Shown here one piece after another: positions 18,901 through 30,342 of a stretch of DNA of 60,000 nt. The notes below the pieces were generated by a model. That model did no database searches, had not been told where the DNA came from, and saw nothing but the letters and a program-made list of their open reading frames with translations. Position 1 is the stretch's first letter; every line of letters begins with the position of its first letter. The position numbers were made by a program, and so were the translations under genes. Source of the stretch: Phoronis australis (lineage: Eukaryota > Phoronida > Phoronidae); the NCBI GenBank assembly GCA_002633005.1, contig NMRA01000435.1:134043-194042 (forward strand), read 5' to 3'.

Positions 18901-21900
18901 AACACTAAACGTGGATGCTGTGTGAACTGGGCATAGATGAAGTTAACATTATTGTTTTATTTTCGTAATTTTTTACTGGTCCTTGTAAGTCAGTCGTCAG
19001 ACCTGAAATTTTGCCCAGGTGTCATTGAGTATAGCGCCATCTTTGGAAACTATTGTTTTGACCCATTGCCTCAAGGTTTCACCACCGCTAAATTGATTAG
19101 TGTGGCTAACTTTTTGATAGATCTGCAACACAGATTTAACTACCAAGTCGGGGTGCCCGGTCAGCAGCGCGTGTTACATCTTGCGTGTCCGTAACGCGTT
19201 TATTTTTACCGATTCTGCCTCAGTTATTTGACAATATTTTGTTGGGGTTGGTGCTGGTAGATAGGATGCCAACCCGATCAGAGAGACGCGAAAAAGGGGA
19301 TCTATTTCAGGTGTTGGGAGTTTCCATGAAAAAGTCACCCTTTCACAGTGATTTTTTGTACCACTGAGAACCTGAAGACCATCGTTTTGTACTGAGTCTA
19401 TGATCTAAACCAGAGAGATTTTTGAGCACCTGCAAGCTTGAAACATTACAGAGATGCCATTATGTGGTTTCAAAAAATAAGTACGATCTTTTGTTACCAA
19501 AAATTGGTGTAATGTGCCTACACGGTTGCGTCTAGTTGCAAAAAGGAAGTGGCCTTTTATAGAATATCCGAACTCCCAAAGTATACTTGTTCATACCAGG
19601 TGCGCCTGTATCACAATGCGGTGCGAAACTCCGCATGCTGGTAAATGTGCCAGTAAAACCGGGGAGCAAAGGCACTTTAGTGAGTTGGATTAAAGTGGCC
19701 ATAATTATTCGCCTTGTGTCACAAAGATTACTTGCCGTAATGAAATTCCAATCATCCGAAATTGTTTTCAAACATTAGTCAAAAAGGCGTCATTGTTTTG
19801 GAAACTAAAAGTTGACGTTATTGTTTGAGGTCGTACGCTACAACTTGACACAGCGGGGCATTTAGGTTCCGTCGAAGATATGTAATTATGATTTACACTA
19901 CTTACCGCTATGAAACTGGTCTCGACTTGTTCCAACTGAGAGTGAAGGGTTTTGGTCGTTATCTCTCAAGACCATGCTCGGCCAAACCGACACACCGTGT
20001 TAAGTCAACTTGCAGAGACTGGTAATTTTTTTAGGCACAGATATCTTGTCTGTTTTGACTGTGGATCGTTGAATATGAAACCAATTCAGTTGGATAACAG
20101 TAAGTGGTCTAAGATTAAAATGTGACGGAAGGCGGGTCTATAGCCAAGCACAAATAGAGCGAATTATCAGTTCTTTGCAGGACCAAAAATCACTCGTGAC
20201 AAACTGCTAGTTGCTTGCAAGACTAAAAATCACTACTCGTGTGATCGAGTAAGGAACAAGTTACGACCAAATTTCAGCAGTAACTGGTATGAAATCCCAA
20301 AGGTTAGTTTCTTCGATGGAGCGCGGGTCGTTATATAGACGCATGATGAGTGCGTCTTGCTTTAGACCATGCGCATGTGCATGGAACACCTGTGTTCTTA
20401 GCTGACACATTCTGTTGAACGCGGCATATACATCACATATGGAACACTTGAGCAAGGTTTTGGAAAAAAAGCTTTAGAGGCAATTTACCAATTGTGTTTC
20501 TGCGCAGGTTAAGTAGTGCAAGTAAATACGAGTCTTCGCTCGAGGGTTTGCAAGGTAAACATCAGTGACAAGTTTAACTGGGGCTGCTCCAAGGATCATC
20601 GTCATTTAATGATGTGTGTTTGGAGACGATAAGAACACGAGATACCGTAATATTCAGGCATGGTTTGTTGCCCTTGTTAACCGCCTTTGACCTCGTGGAG
20701 TATTTTGAGGTCAAGTGTCGAAAGGTGTGGTTAACATTTTTGGTGTCTTCGCCATTCGAACTTTTATATTTTGATGCAAAATCGGTGTACTATTCAAAAG
20801 CCTGTTTGTGTTTGAACGGTGGAAAATGATTTCACTTGTTGGCCGCATAGTAGTTTTTTCTTCACAGAATCATATGTGTAAGATTTGATAAGTTGTTTGT
20901 TCTTTGGGCTTCATTGTACTACTTTTAAGTGGTCAACTTGTAGCGACACCTACCTTTGTTTGACCACCTCATATCAGCTTTTATCAGTCGCTTGCATAAG
21001 TTTGACCAAGAAAGATAAACTCCACTGAGAGTTGCATGATGAAGGCTGGCCTACTCGCTCGAAAGTGTACGATTATTGAGCTAACAGGCTGCTAAGTTAA
21101 AATATAACTGTGAACCTCCATAACTAATTTTGCTCATCCGATCTATCTTTATTAATCCGAGATATGTAGAAATGTGGTGAAATGTGCAAGTTGTCCAGAC
21201 CGTGAAGCGTAATGACAAGCTGTCTGTTTGGCCTCACACCAGCTGATCTGTCGCATTAGACTTTGGACTTAGGACTTTGAACTTTGTGTGTGAGCCTGCG
21301 AAGTTGAATAAGAGAAACGTGTGCTTGGACAGTCACAAAATTGATGTCACCAAGACAGGGTTAGAATGCATTACCCTCTGCAAAAAAGAAAGCGACACAA
21401 AAATGATCGTGGATGTACCGACGGATGTGTCACGACAGTTTCTAGTTCACTGGTAAGTCTTTATATGTGGTAGTTTGCAGCGGCAGTGTAACTTGAGTCG
21501 GCTCAGCACCTGGACGGCTTAGTGCTTCGAACAGTTGTGGCTGAGGTGCCGTTTCGTTCTCGTCTTTTCATGGATTTTTAATGAAGTTGAAACAGTGAAA
21601 AGGCTGTGTTGTTCACGATGGGTCACTGGAGAGAGAGAATAATCGGCTGTTATGCAACGGAAGCGAAGTTTTGTACATTTGCATTTTGTCTACTGAAAAA
21701 AGAAAGTCGGTGTGACGCAAAAAAATAAAAAGGTGAGACATGGTTCATGGTTAAGTTATTAAACGTTCACTTTTTTGACAATGTTTCTACATCAGACACT
21801 GTAGTTTGCGTCGTCTCGGTCAGATCACGGCACGTGCGTGTCAGCTAGGATCGTTAGGTCCCGTTTTTGTTTATTTTTTTCACTAACGCTGAAATTCGTG

Positions 21901-23840
21901 GTTAACCTGATGCCATTCGCAATGAGAGCTGTAAGGTTCACTGAATCAAAGCGTTGCTGGTTACCTTTATTAAGTTTTAGAAGTAAAAAACATAAGGTTG
22001 AGACTTTTGAGAGGACTAAACGCAACAAGTTGATTAGACTCGTCTTGAAATTGTTTCCCTACGTACGCGCTACCTTCATTACCTTCAAATATAATACTGG
22101 CATATCATCAGAGTGCACTGCATGATAATGTGTATTAGAATGTGTTCCCGGTTGATAAGTTTACAGTTAGCAGCTTCTGTTTCATGACTGAGTTGCCGTT
22201 CGTCTGCTACTTTCTCTTCCACAATACGTATGATGTCGCCACTGCATATTCAAAATCCCAATGCATATTCAAAATCTCAACGGCCAGCATCTCAGCCATA
22301 TGATCAGACTTGGTTATGGAAATACCTTCTGCGCCTGATTGGCCGCTGTCTTGTCGTCATTAAAACAAAGGCAGACTTTAATTATTTTCACAGGCCTTGT
22401 TGCTGCCATTCATGAAGCAGAAGGCTTTGTTTTGGTTATTGTTTGAAATAAAGGTTGTTGGCATACTTATTTTCAATTCTTTTTTATTTATAGTATCATA
22501 GAAATCAATCAGTTTTTTAATCAAAATACATCTTTTTGCAATAATTAAGACCTAAATTGCTGCAATATACCGTTAGTTTTCATTTTTGTATTATACTGCA
22601 GATAATTTCAAAGTTGATATAACTTTACATTACTCGTGATGTATCGGCAATTTCCGTAAAAATGTGTCAAATGTGACACATTTCATTTTCCATAACCAAG
22701 CCTCAGGTGATTAAACCGATCAGCGCCATGCCCAGCGTCTGAACAATCTCGGTCCGAGGAGCAGCCTACAGTTGGGCGTCACCTCAGTGATGATCAATTG
22801 AACGACACGTTTTGTAAACCATCAGTCGCCTCGATAAGCCGGCGAGAAGTGGTAACTCGGGCGTTATGTTGCTGACGCCACCAGTTTTTCTTCACAGGTA
22901 TTTCCACATGTGACGAAAAGATCCTGATGACGTTATCTTATAATATCATTCATCAATTTATCATGTTCATTACGCCAAATATCAGATGTCATTTCGTGTT
23001 TGATTTTACTTTATCGGTATTTCTGTTTCTATTGACAAAGGATGTGATTATATCCGAAAATTTCAGTTGATCCCTTATTGGTGTTTTATTTACCTATTTA
23101 CATATTCTACATTTCGTCAAACAATAGTGTCCTTTAGAGGATGTGGATCGACTCTTAGATTTATTTTCTACGTTATTCATCAAAAGAAATGCTTCATTTC
23201 TTTCGTTTCGCTCATTCGAAGATTACCGACAGAACTATTTTTGAGCGGACTCACGAAAAGTTGATTTCCACAACTTTTTGCCAGTGTTTTGGAGAGCCTC
23301 TCTTGGAGAGTCAGTATCGCGTCACTTGGTGACAACATGTCGCATTCAGTAGGCTCACTGTCATACTGTCACTAAGACACGAGTTGGGTTCAATGTCAAA
23401 CAATGTGGCTAAAACTCAATATTACCATTTTTTTAATTCTGACATCCAATTATTTTCAGTTGTTAGTAATGACTGAAATTTATATTAAAATCGGTTTTCA
23501 ACCCGCGTTCCGACCACTTACTGTTTGACAAGATTGATTTCAACTTGTTCCTATTGTTGTCTGTTGGGAAGTGACTCACTTGTGTTTCCAAAGGACTGGC
23601 AGCTCGTTAAGGCCATGCTCGGTGTTAAGCATGACACGTCGTGACAAGCAACTTGTTGAACCTGGTCGCAAGCCTTAAGCACTCGAAGTCCTGAAATCAC
23701 CTCGTCAAGAACAGTTTTGAGACCAACTGATGTATGTTAACGGTTGTTTCAATTGAAATTTGTTGTTTGAAGTGGAAGGAAGGTTTATAGTCGCTTTAAG
23801 AATGGCTTTGAAAATACGCCGATTGACAAGAGTTTGCAGT
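18901..23840. other. Intergenic, no gene recognised
   Basis: About 5 kb between the CABLES 3' end and a repeat cluster. Short open frames on both strands show no domain. Minor structures are a 20 bp tandem pair with ATGCATATTCAAAATC near 22245-22280 and a small palindrome (AAATGTGTCA...TGACACATTT) near 22660-22684. No RNA gene or exon-like block with plausible splice sites was seen. Confidence 0.55.
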
Positions 23841-23960
23841 GACGGATCTAGGATATCACAAGGGGGGCCTAAAATTTTGTTACGGGAACCGCGCAAAGCA
23901 CACGATTGCATGGGCGCAGCCAGCCTAAAATATAGGGAGGCTGGGATGTGGACGACTAGA
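23841..23960 (+). mobile_element. hAT-like terminus (CAGTGACGGATCTAGG) fragment
   Basis: CAGTGACGGATCTAGGATAT followed by CACAAGGGGGG recurs with one change at 25801, where it abuts a 1.45 kb direct repeat. The shared 30 bp resembles hAT-type terminal repeats of the CAGTGGCGGATC class. Downstream the two copies diverge but keep short matches (CGCAAA...CACGATTG). Confidence 0.5.
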
Positions 23961-24355
23961 AAAAAGGGAAACCGGTCGCTCAACAACGCGCATTGTTAAC
24001 TTTGCTTTCAGCCGCATGTTACTATGGTTTGTTAATAAACTCAATATTTCATCACGCTCTTGCTGTTTTATTTTTTCCGGCAGCCGGGGGGAGGGCGCAA
24101 AAAAAATCCGCCTATGTAATATGTGGATCCAGCCAAATGGTCATGAGGTTCCGCCTGAATGCCTATGAAGTCCAGTTCTTGTCAATAGATAGCAGCACCT
24201 GCATTGATCGAACGTTTCACTGCATCCGGCCGCAAGAGATGTTTACCCCGAATACCAGAATAATCTAACATAGTAATCGAGGTTGTGCCGTGTAATTGAA
24301 TAGCGTGTGTAAAATGAATTTATGACCCTATAACCGGTTTTCATTGACAATTGTC

Positions 24356-25800
24356 GCCACTTTGTAGCGCTTTGGCAATGCGTTGCCATTTTTTAAAAGA
24401 AAAATGGACTTTGCGTGAGAGGGCTTTACAACCCATCACCACTTGGCTTGTCAATGGGAGTACCATGTTATTTTAATCAATTAAAATCTATTTTCCAGTT
24501 GAATTACCATAGAGGAAATATTCCCTCCTGTTTTGAATGATACACAACAGAAGTTCCCAGTGTATCTTTTCGCTCAAAATTAACTTCTAGCTCTTTCGCG
24601 ACTTATGCTCGTACCCCCCCTCCGCTCACCGTGGTGGATGTTGGACGTTCTATACCATCGGACCCCCCCCTCCGCTCACCCTGGTGGATGTTAGGCGTAC
24701 TATACCATCGGGTGGCTGACATAGCAATTGTAATCGATAAATCATACTTTTTGATTTCAAAGAACTAAAAGAGCCTATTGTCAAATATTTATAGAATATC
24801 GGGTTTATTTCAGTGTAAAAGGATTAGTACTGCGATAAATTTTGTAGAGGTTTTATTTGAATCGAGAAATAACATATGCGCATCTGTTTATGATAGACAG
24901 ATGTGGCGAAAAGGTAAAATGGTATAAACAAAATTTCATTGTCATCTTTTGTGTTTCTACAAAGTTTGTGGTGCGTGGGTGTCCGGGGCAGAGGTTTGGA
25001 GGTACGCCCATGAAATCCGGGTTCCAGCTTTTAGTTTTCTCTCATAAATTTGACCACATTTTTAGAGAATATGCCTGCATCGACTATTTATGGTAATAGC
25101 AGTACATTAATAGTCAAAGTATATGCAGATATGTTAATTTTCACACTACGTTGCGTACACTCCGAAGTTGGGCACGTGCCAAGTTTTCAGCGTTATGAAT
25201 AATTTTCGTGTTATGTTTTTGTCAATATCATTTAATTTATTACGCTGTTTCTTGATCAATGCGCATCGTGCTCGCGCGTTTTCTGGTGTAAATGGATTTG
25301 TAACATGACGTGACGGATTAATTTATTGTTTGGCGGAAATTTACTTCTTCCGTTGCAGACTTCATTTAATCTGTAGATAGGAGTGCACGGGCGTCCCTTT
25401 ATTTGGTAGCACTGCGCTTATTGTCTTGGTCCCTGGACCCGTCCTGCCGTCGTAGAGTTACGTATGGGTGCTCGCCGACAACTGAGGAATTGTAATGTTA
25501 TGCTGTGCACTAAGTCCACGGCATATATGAGACTACGGCAACTGCGTACGTCTGGTTCCAGATTTTTTGAGTGAACGGGGACTTGGGAGATAAGTTCTTT
25601 TGTCCTCTAGTGGTTGACTTCTTCTTGAAATCCGTGCCTACCATTAAATTACTATTTCCCATGCCTTGCTACGGGGGTGTAGTGGAGGGGGTCGCAAGGA
25701 GACAGTTCCCCTACGATTTTTCTGCAAGGAGAGGCGCGCCCTAAGTAAAAGGATGTTTTCACCCTTATTATGTCCTATTATGTTCATGACTAACCTTATT
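24356..25800. repeat. Direct duplication, copy 1 (about 1.45 kb)
   Basis: Matches 25915-27377 almost base for base, with scattered substitutions and small indels. It begins around TTTGTAGCGCTTTGGCAAT (24361) and ends at GACTAACCTTATT (25800). Both copies contain an internal two-unit repeat of about 55 bp starting CCTCCGCTCACC (near 24618 and 24671). No coding region recognised. Confidence 0.9.
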
Positions 25801-25914
25801 CAGTGGCGGATCTAGGATATCACAAGGGGGGGGCCAACTTTTTGTCCGGCTGTAAGCATATGCGCAAACTGAACCACGATTGTAGATGCGCATAGCACCG
25901 AATGGCGGGAGGTN
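25801..25914 (+). mobile_element. hAT-like terminus between the duplicated blocks, ending in an ambiguous base
   Basis: CAGTGGCGGATCTAGGATAT and CACAAGGGG form a typical terminal repeat starting at the first base after copy 1. The segment ends at a single N at 25914, just before copy 2. No matching inverted terminus was seen at the far end of copy 2, so this is not an intact transposon. Confidence 0.5.
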
Positions 25915-27377
25915 GCCAGTTTGTAGCGCTTTGGCAATACGTTGCCATTCTTTTAAAAGAAAAATGGGCTTTGCGTGAGAGGGCTTTACAACCCTTCACC
26001 ACATGGCTTGTCAACGCGGGAGTACCATGTGATTTTAATCAATTAAAATCTATTTTCCAGTTGAATTACGGTAGACGAAATATTCCCTCCTGTTTTGAAT
26101 GATACACAAGAGAAGTTCCCAGTGTATCTTTTCGCTCAAAATTAACTTCTACCTCGTTCGCGACTTATGCCCGTACCTTCCCCCCTCCGCTCACCGTGGT
26201 GGATGTTAGACGTTCTATACCATCGGACTCCACTCCGCTCACCCTGGTGGATGTTAGGCGTACTATACCATCGGGTGGCTGACATAGCAATTGTAATCGA
26301 TAAATCATACTTTTTGATTTCAAAGAACTAAAAGAGTGAAATAAGCCTATTGTCAAATATTTATAGAATATCGGGTTTATTTCAGTGTAAAAGGATTAGT
26401 ACTGCGATAAAGTTTGTAGAGGTTTTATTTGAATCGAGAAATAACATATACACATCTGTTTATGATAGACAGATGTGGCGAAAAGGTAAAATGATGTAAA
26501 CAAAATTTCATTGTCATCTTTTGTGTTTCTACAAAGTTTGTGGTGCGTGGGTGTCCGGCCGGGGCAGAGGTTTGGAGGTACGCCCATGAAATCCGGGTTC
26601 CGGGTTTTAGTTTTCTCTCATAAATTTGACCACATTTTTAGAGAATATGCCTGCATCGACTATTTATGGTAATAGCAGTACATTAATAGTCAAAGTATAT
26701 GCAGATATGTTAATTTTCACACTACGTAGCGTACACTCCGAAGTTGGGCACGTGCCAACTTTTCAGCGTTATGAATAATTTTCGTGATTATGTTTTTGTC
26801 AATATCATTCAATTTATTACGCTGTTTCTTGATCAATGCACATCGTGCTCGCGCGTTTTCTGGTGTAAATGGATTTGTAACATGACGTGACGGATTAATT
26901 TATTGTTTGGCGGAAATTTACTTCTTCCGTAGCTGACTTCATTTAATCTGTAGATAGGAGTGCACGGGCGTCCTTTTATTTGATAGCACTGCGCTTATTG
27001 TCTTGGTCCCTGGACCCGTCCTGCCGTCCTAGAGTTACGTATGGGTGCTCGCCGACAACTGAGGAATTGTAATGTTATGCTGTGCACTAAGTCCACGGCA
27101 TATATGAGACTACGGCAACTGCTTACGTCTGGTTCCAGATTTTTTGAGTGAACGGGGACTTGGGAGATAAGTGCTTTTGTCCTCTAGTGGTTGACTTCTT
27201 CTTGAAATCCGTGCCTACCTTTAAATTACTATTTCCCATGCCTTGCTACGGGGGTGTAGTGGACGGGGTCGCAAGGAGACAGTTCCCCTACGATTTTAGT
27301 GCAAGGAGAAGCGCGCCCTAAGTAAAAGGATGTTTTCACCCTTATTATGTCCTATTATGATCATGACTAACCTTATT
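25915..27377. repeat. Direct duplication, copy 2 (about 1.46 kb)
   Basis: Second copy of 24356-25800, offset about 1.56 kb, in the same orientation. It carries the same internal CCTCCGCTCACC-type tandem pair (near 26185 and 26230, one unit with fewer Cs). It ends at CTAACCTTATT (27377), after which the flanks differ (GGCATG here, CAGTGG in copy 1). Confidence 0.9.
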
Positions 27378-30266
27378 GGCATGTCTACATTTAGCAGAAT
27401 ATCTATTATTTTTTGAGGTAGAGAGCCTTTGGAAGTTATTTATTACTTTGATACCAGTGACATTGTATCATTGATTGCATAACATTACCATATCTAATTT
27501 TAGTAAAATTAAGCAAAACCGAACGGTCTAAATTCATAACAAAACCGCGGTATCAATACGGTGTCAACAACATAATTTTTTTTCTGTTACAATTTTCTGA
27601 TTGTTGTTTCGTCTCCCTTTAATGCGTTTATCGAATTTTCACAAAAATCCAAATTGCCAATTTTTGAACGGACCTTTTAAAGAATTGGAACATTTTAAAA
27701 CCACTTCCTAGATGGTTTTTGAGAACATTGCATCAGGAAATTCTGAGACATTTTGTTCCCAATAAGTCACGTTTTTACCTTCTTCTAGCCAGGAAACTTA
27801 TTTTCCCGTAATGCTTCTTTTCTTGAATAATAAAGAATATTATCAATGTTTTTTGTTTTATCTGGGACCATATATGTTATTACTGTCTTGATATGACCAG
27901 CTATCATCCTAGTTCTAGTGACATGACGTCATGAATGGTAGCTTGCCAAGTGCCCAACCAACTGTTATAGTAAGCAATCGAATAGTTTGCATTCCTATGG
28001 GAAAGGATTTGTGTTGTGGTAAGTTATGGCACCATTTCTATGGCGCTATATTACCATGGCAACGCGTGTAAATAACAGATGACGTGCTCGTATGATTCAC
28101 TTAATCTGGTTACAGGCTTGGTGTGTATTGAAGGTACATCACCGAATAATACCATCCGGGTACTGCTGCGTGCCCAAAATGAGAACCACTTTCATTATTA
28201 CAGCGCATGTTAGGCTAACCATGAACACGGCGATTTTATTTTTTCGTCATTGTTATATACAAGCTGGGTTATATTCTTTTCTGTATGGACGTTTTGAACT
28301 GAATTCGGTTGCCATACAAAAAATGATGACGCTACGTATGTATTTAACTGAATATCGTGCTCCCGTGGCCAATATTAAGTCAAGATTCTGTTTCTAGTCC
28401 TGATACACCACAGTCAACTATTGTAACCTTAGACAGCAGTCATTATTTCGTGCCTTGTATAAATCACCCATAAAACGGTGGTAAAACGCAGGACTGCAAC
28501 TGAAGTTGTGAAACGTTTCTTTTTAGTGGTAGCAATTTGATTTATGAATGGTGAAAAGGGAACGGTGATCTATCGACGTCATTGTAGTTATTTACGAACC
28601 TTTATATCATCCGTCATTGATTTCTATCTTTTTCGTAGTTTGCAAAAAGCGCAGGCCTATCTATATTGTTGTGAAATCGCAGGTTGACGCCCGGCGTAGG
28701 AATATTCTGAAAACGGTGGTATAATTGCTTTCGCAAATTCCGATTATATCTTATTGTCGCCCCTTGGCCATAATTTTTCCACGTAGAAATATTGAATCCT
28801 ATTGGATTCTTAAAAATTAGTCATTTTGTTCTTTTGTCACGGGCGTCGTGTAGTAAGCGGCATTTGTTTAAGTAAGTGATTCGGCATACTGATGAATAAG
28901 TATTTTGTAAGGCACGTAACCTGTTTGTACAAACACTAGTCTGTGCGTCTGCGAAATTCCTTTTTAGAATTTGCTGTGAAACAAAACAAAGATTCGCCTC
29001 TGTCTTGAAAACCAATTGTCTCATTATTTCTTGCCATTTCCCCCGAAAGCTGAATAGACAACATGACCAATGATTAAAAATTATCCGAATTCATAGTATG
29101 GCATGCTGCAACACACATGGTAGGCCTTCGGCAGAGAAGCATTAAAACAAAAGGCAAATTAAGTTTGACATAACATACGTTCAGGTTATATTTGTATTTT
29201 ATCTGGGGCTCCCCTCGATCTTTGATTCTAGTTTGAATGAGAAGCTGGGACCGACTCAGAATTGATATTAATACTCGTGGAGAATCAATCCCTGTTATGT
29301 AACAATGCTGAATTATGAGTTGTAAAGTTCATCTTTTTGTTTTGTTTGGAGTGCCGTTACCTGTGGGCGTCACCTCACCTCGTTTCAGTTATTGGATAGT
29401 GCTCATTCAAAATGCGTGACGTCATGTTATGGCCTTGGTGACCTCGCGAGCCCGCCATTATGCCGACAAATAGTTCTTATCTATTTGTCTGTATTACCCA
29501 TTAATAGATATCAGTAGACATATCTTAATCATGTTATCTCGTTATCCTTAGTGCTGTTTCAACTTTTAATGTCCACTATCTCAGCTGTCAAAGTAAATCC
29601 GCTTTTAGGCATGCGATGATGAATACTATCACCTCATGGCGATTTGGTTTTTGAATAAATTACTACGCTATTTCATGAATGGGAATTTTTGATAAATGAT
29701 TTTGTGCGATTAACGGAAACTCCAGCTCGTCAAATGATTCTGGAAGATTTTTTTTCTTTTTTCAAACATGTTATGCTTTCGCAAGAAATTGAACAAAAGT
29801 AATGACTATTCAAAATTAAACCTCGAAGATATTCGGCCAAGCTCATTCGACAATAGTTCTGCTCATGCGTACTCGAATGTAGTAGTGGCGTGATCCTTTC
29901 GTATGTTTTATTTACGTCGTTCCATCAAGTGTCGTCAATCCCTCGTTTTGATTTTGGCTGTAAAACTTATTGTTTTTACACTCTTTGGCTCCGTGTTTAG
30001 CACTCGATAGAATTTTTAACTCTCATGTTGACAATTTTCTTTCGCGAATTGGCATTTATAAGTTGTCCGTGGTTTACTATTTCGAAAAATCTTTCAGTGG
30101 GAGTAATTCTCAACATCCTCAACTGTTGTGGCGCTTTGCTAGGCACTGAACATTTGTAAAGAAGGATAGCGCGTGGTGTGTTGATTTTGAACGGTTCTCG
30201 ATTTTTAGTAGACAGTGGGAAATTTGTTGACGAATAACATAAAAGACTATATAAGAGGAATCAAGA
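27378..30266. promoter_or_regulatory. Upstream region of the LDLR-like gene
   Basis: No coding sequence recognised; the open frame at 28092-28397 has no motif. Two perfect cAMP-response-element palindromes TGACGTCA lie at 27924-27931 and 29417-29424. GTCACCTCAC at 29369-29378 resembles a sterol regulatory element (ATCACCCCAC-like). TATATAA near 30248 is only about 18 bp before the start codon, too close to serve as a TATA box for this start. Regulatory roles are inferred. Confidence 0.4.
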
Positions 30267-30342
30267 ATGAAGATTCGTTCTACATGGACATTGTTTTTTG
30301 TACACGTGGTGTTATTGTCGTGGACAACAGTTGTACAAAGCC
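30267..30342 (+). CDS. LDLR-like exon 1 (signal peptide)
   Basis: ATG at 30267 starts [19 protein letters not shown] and then TTVVQS, a classic signal peptide: basic start, hydrophobic core, small residues before cleavage. The donor is AGCC|GTAAGT, phase 1, the phase used by LDLa modules. Selected because it is the only upstream signal-like exon with the right phase. Confidence 0.85.

Noticed and set aside
22308-22703. CTTGGTTATGGAA and its reverse complement as termini of a transposon
   Set aside because: The match is only about 13-14 bp with no flanking duplication or further symmetry.
28092-28397. 101-residue plus-strand frame upstream of the LDLR-like gene
   Set aside because: No signal, domain or splice context beyond a chance Met start.
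30246-30254. TATATAA as the LDLR-like TATA box
   Set aside because: Only about 18 bp before the start codon, leaving no room for the usual TATA-to-start distance plus a 5' UTR.
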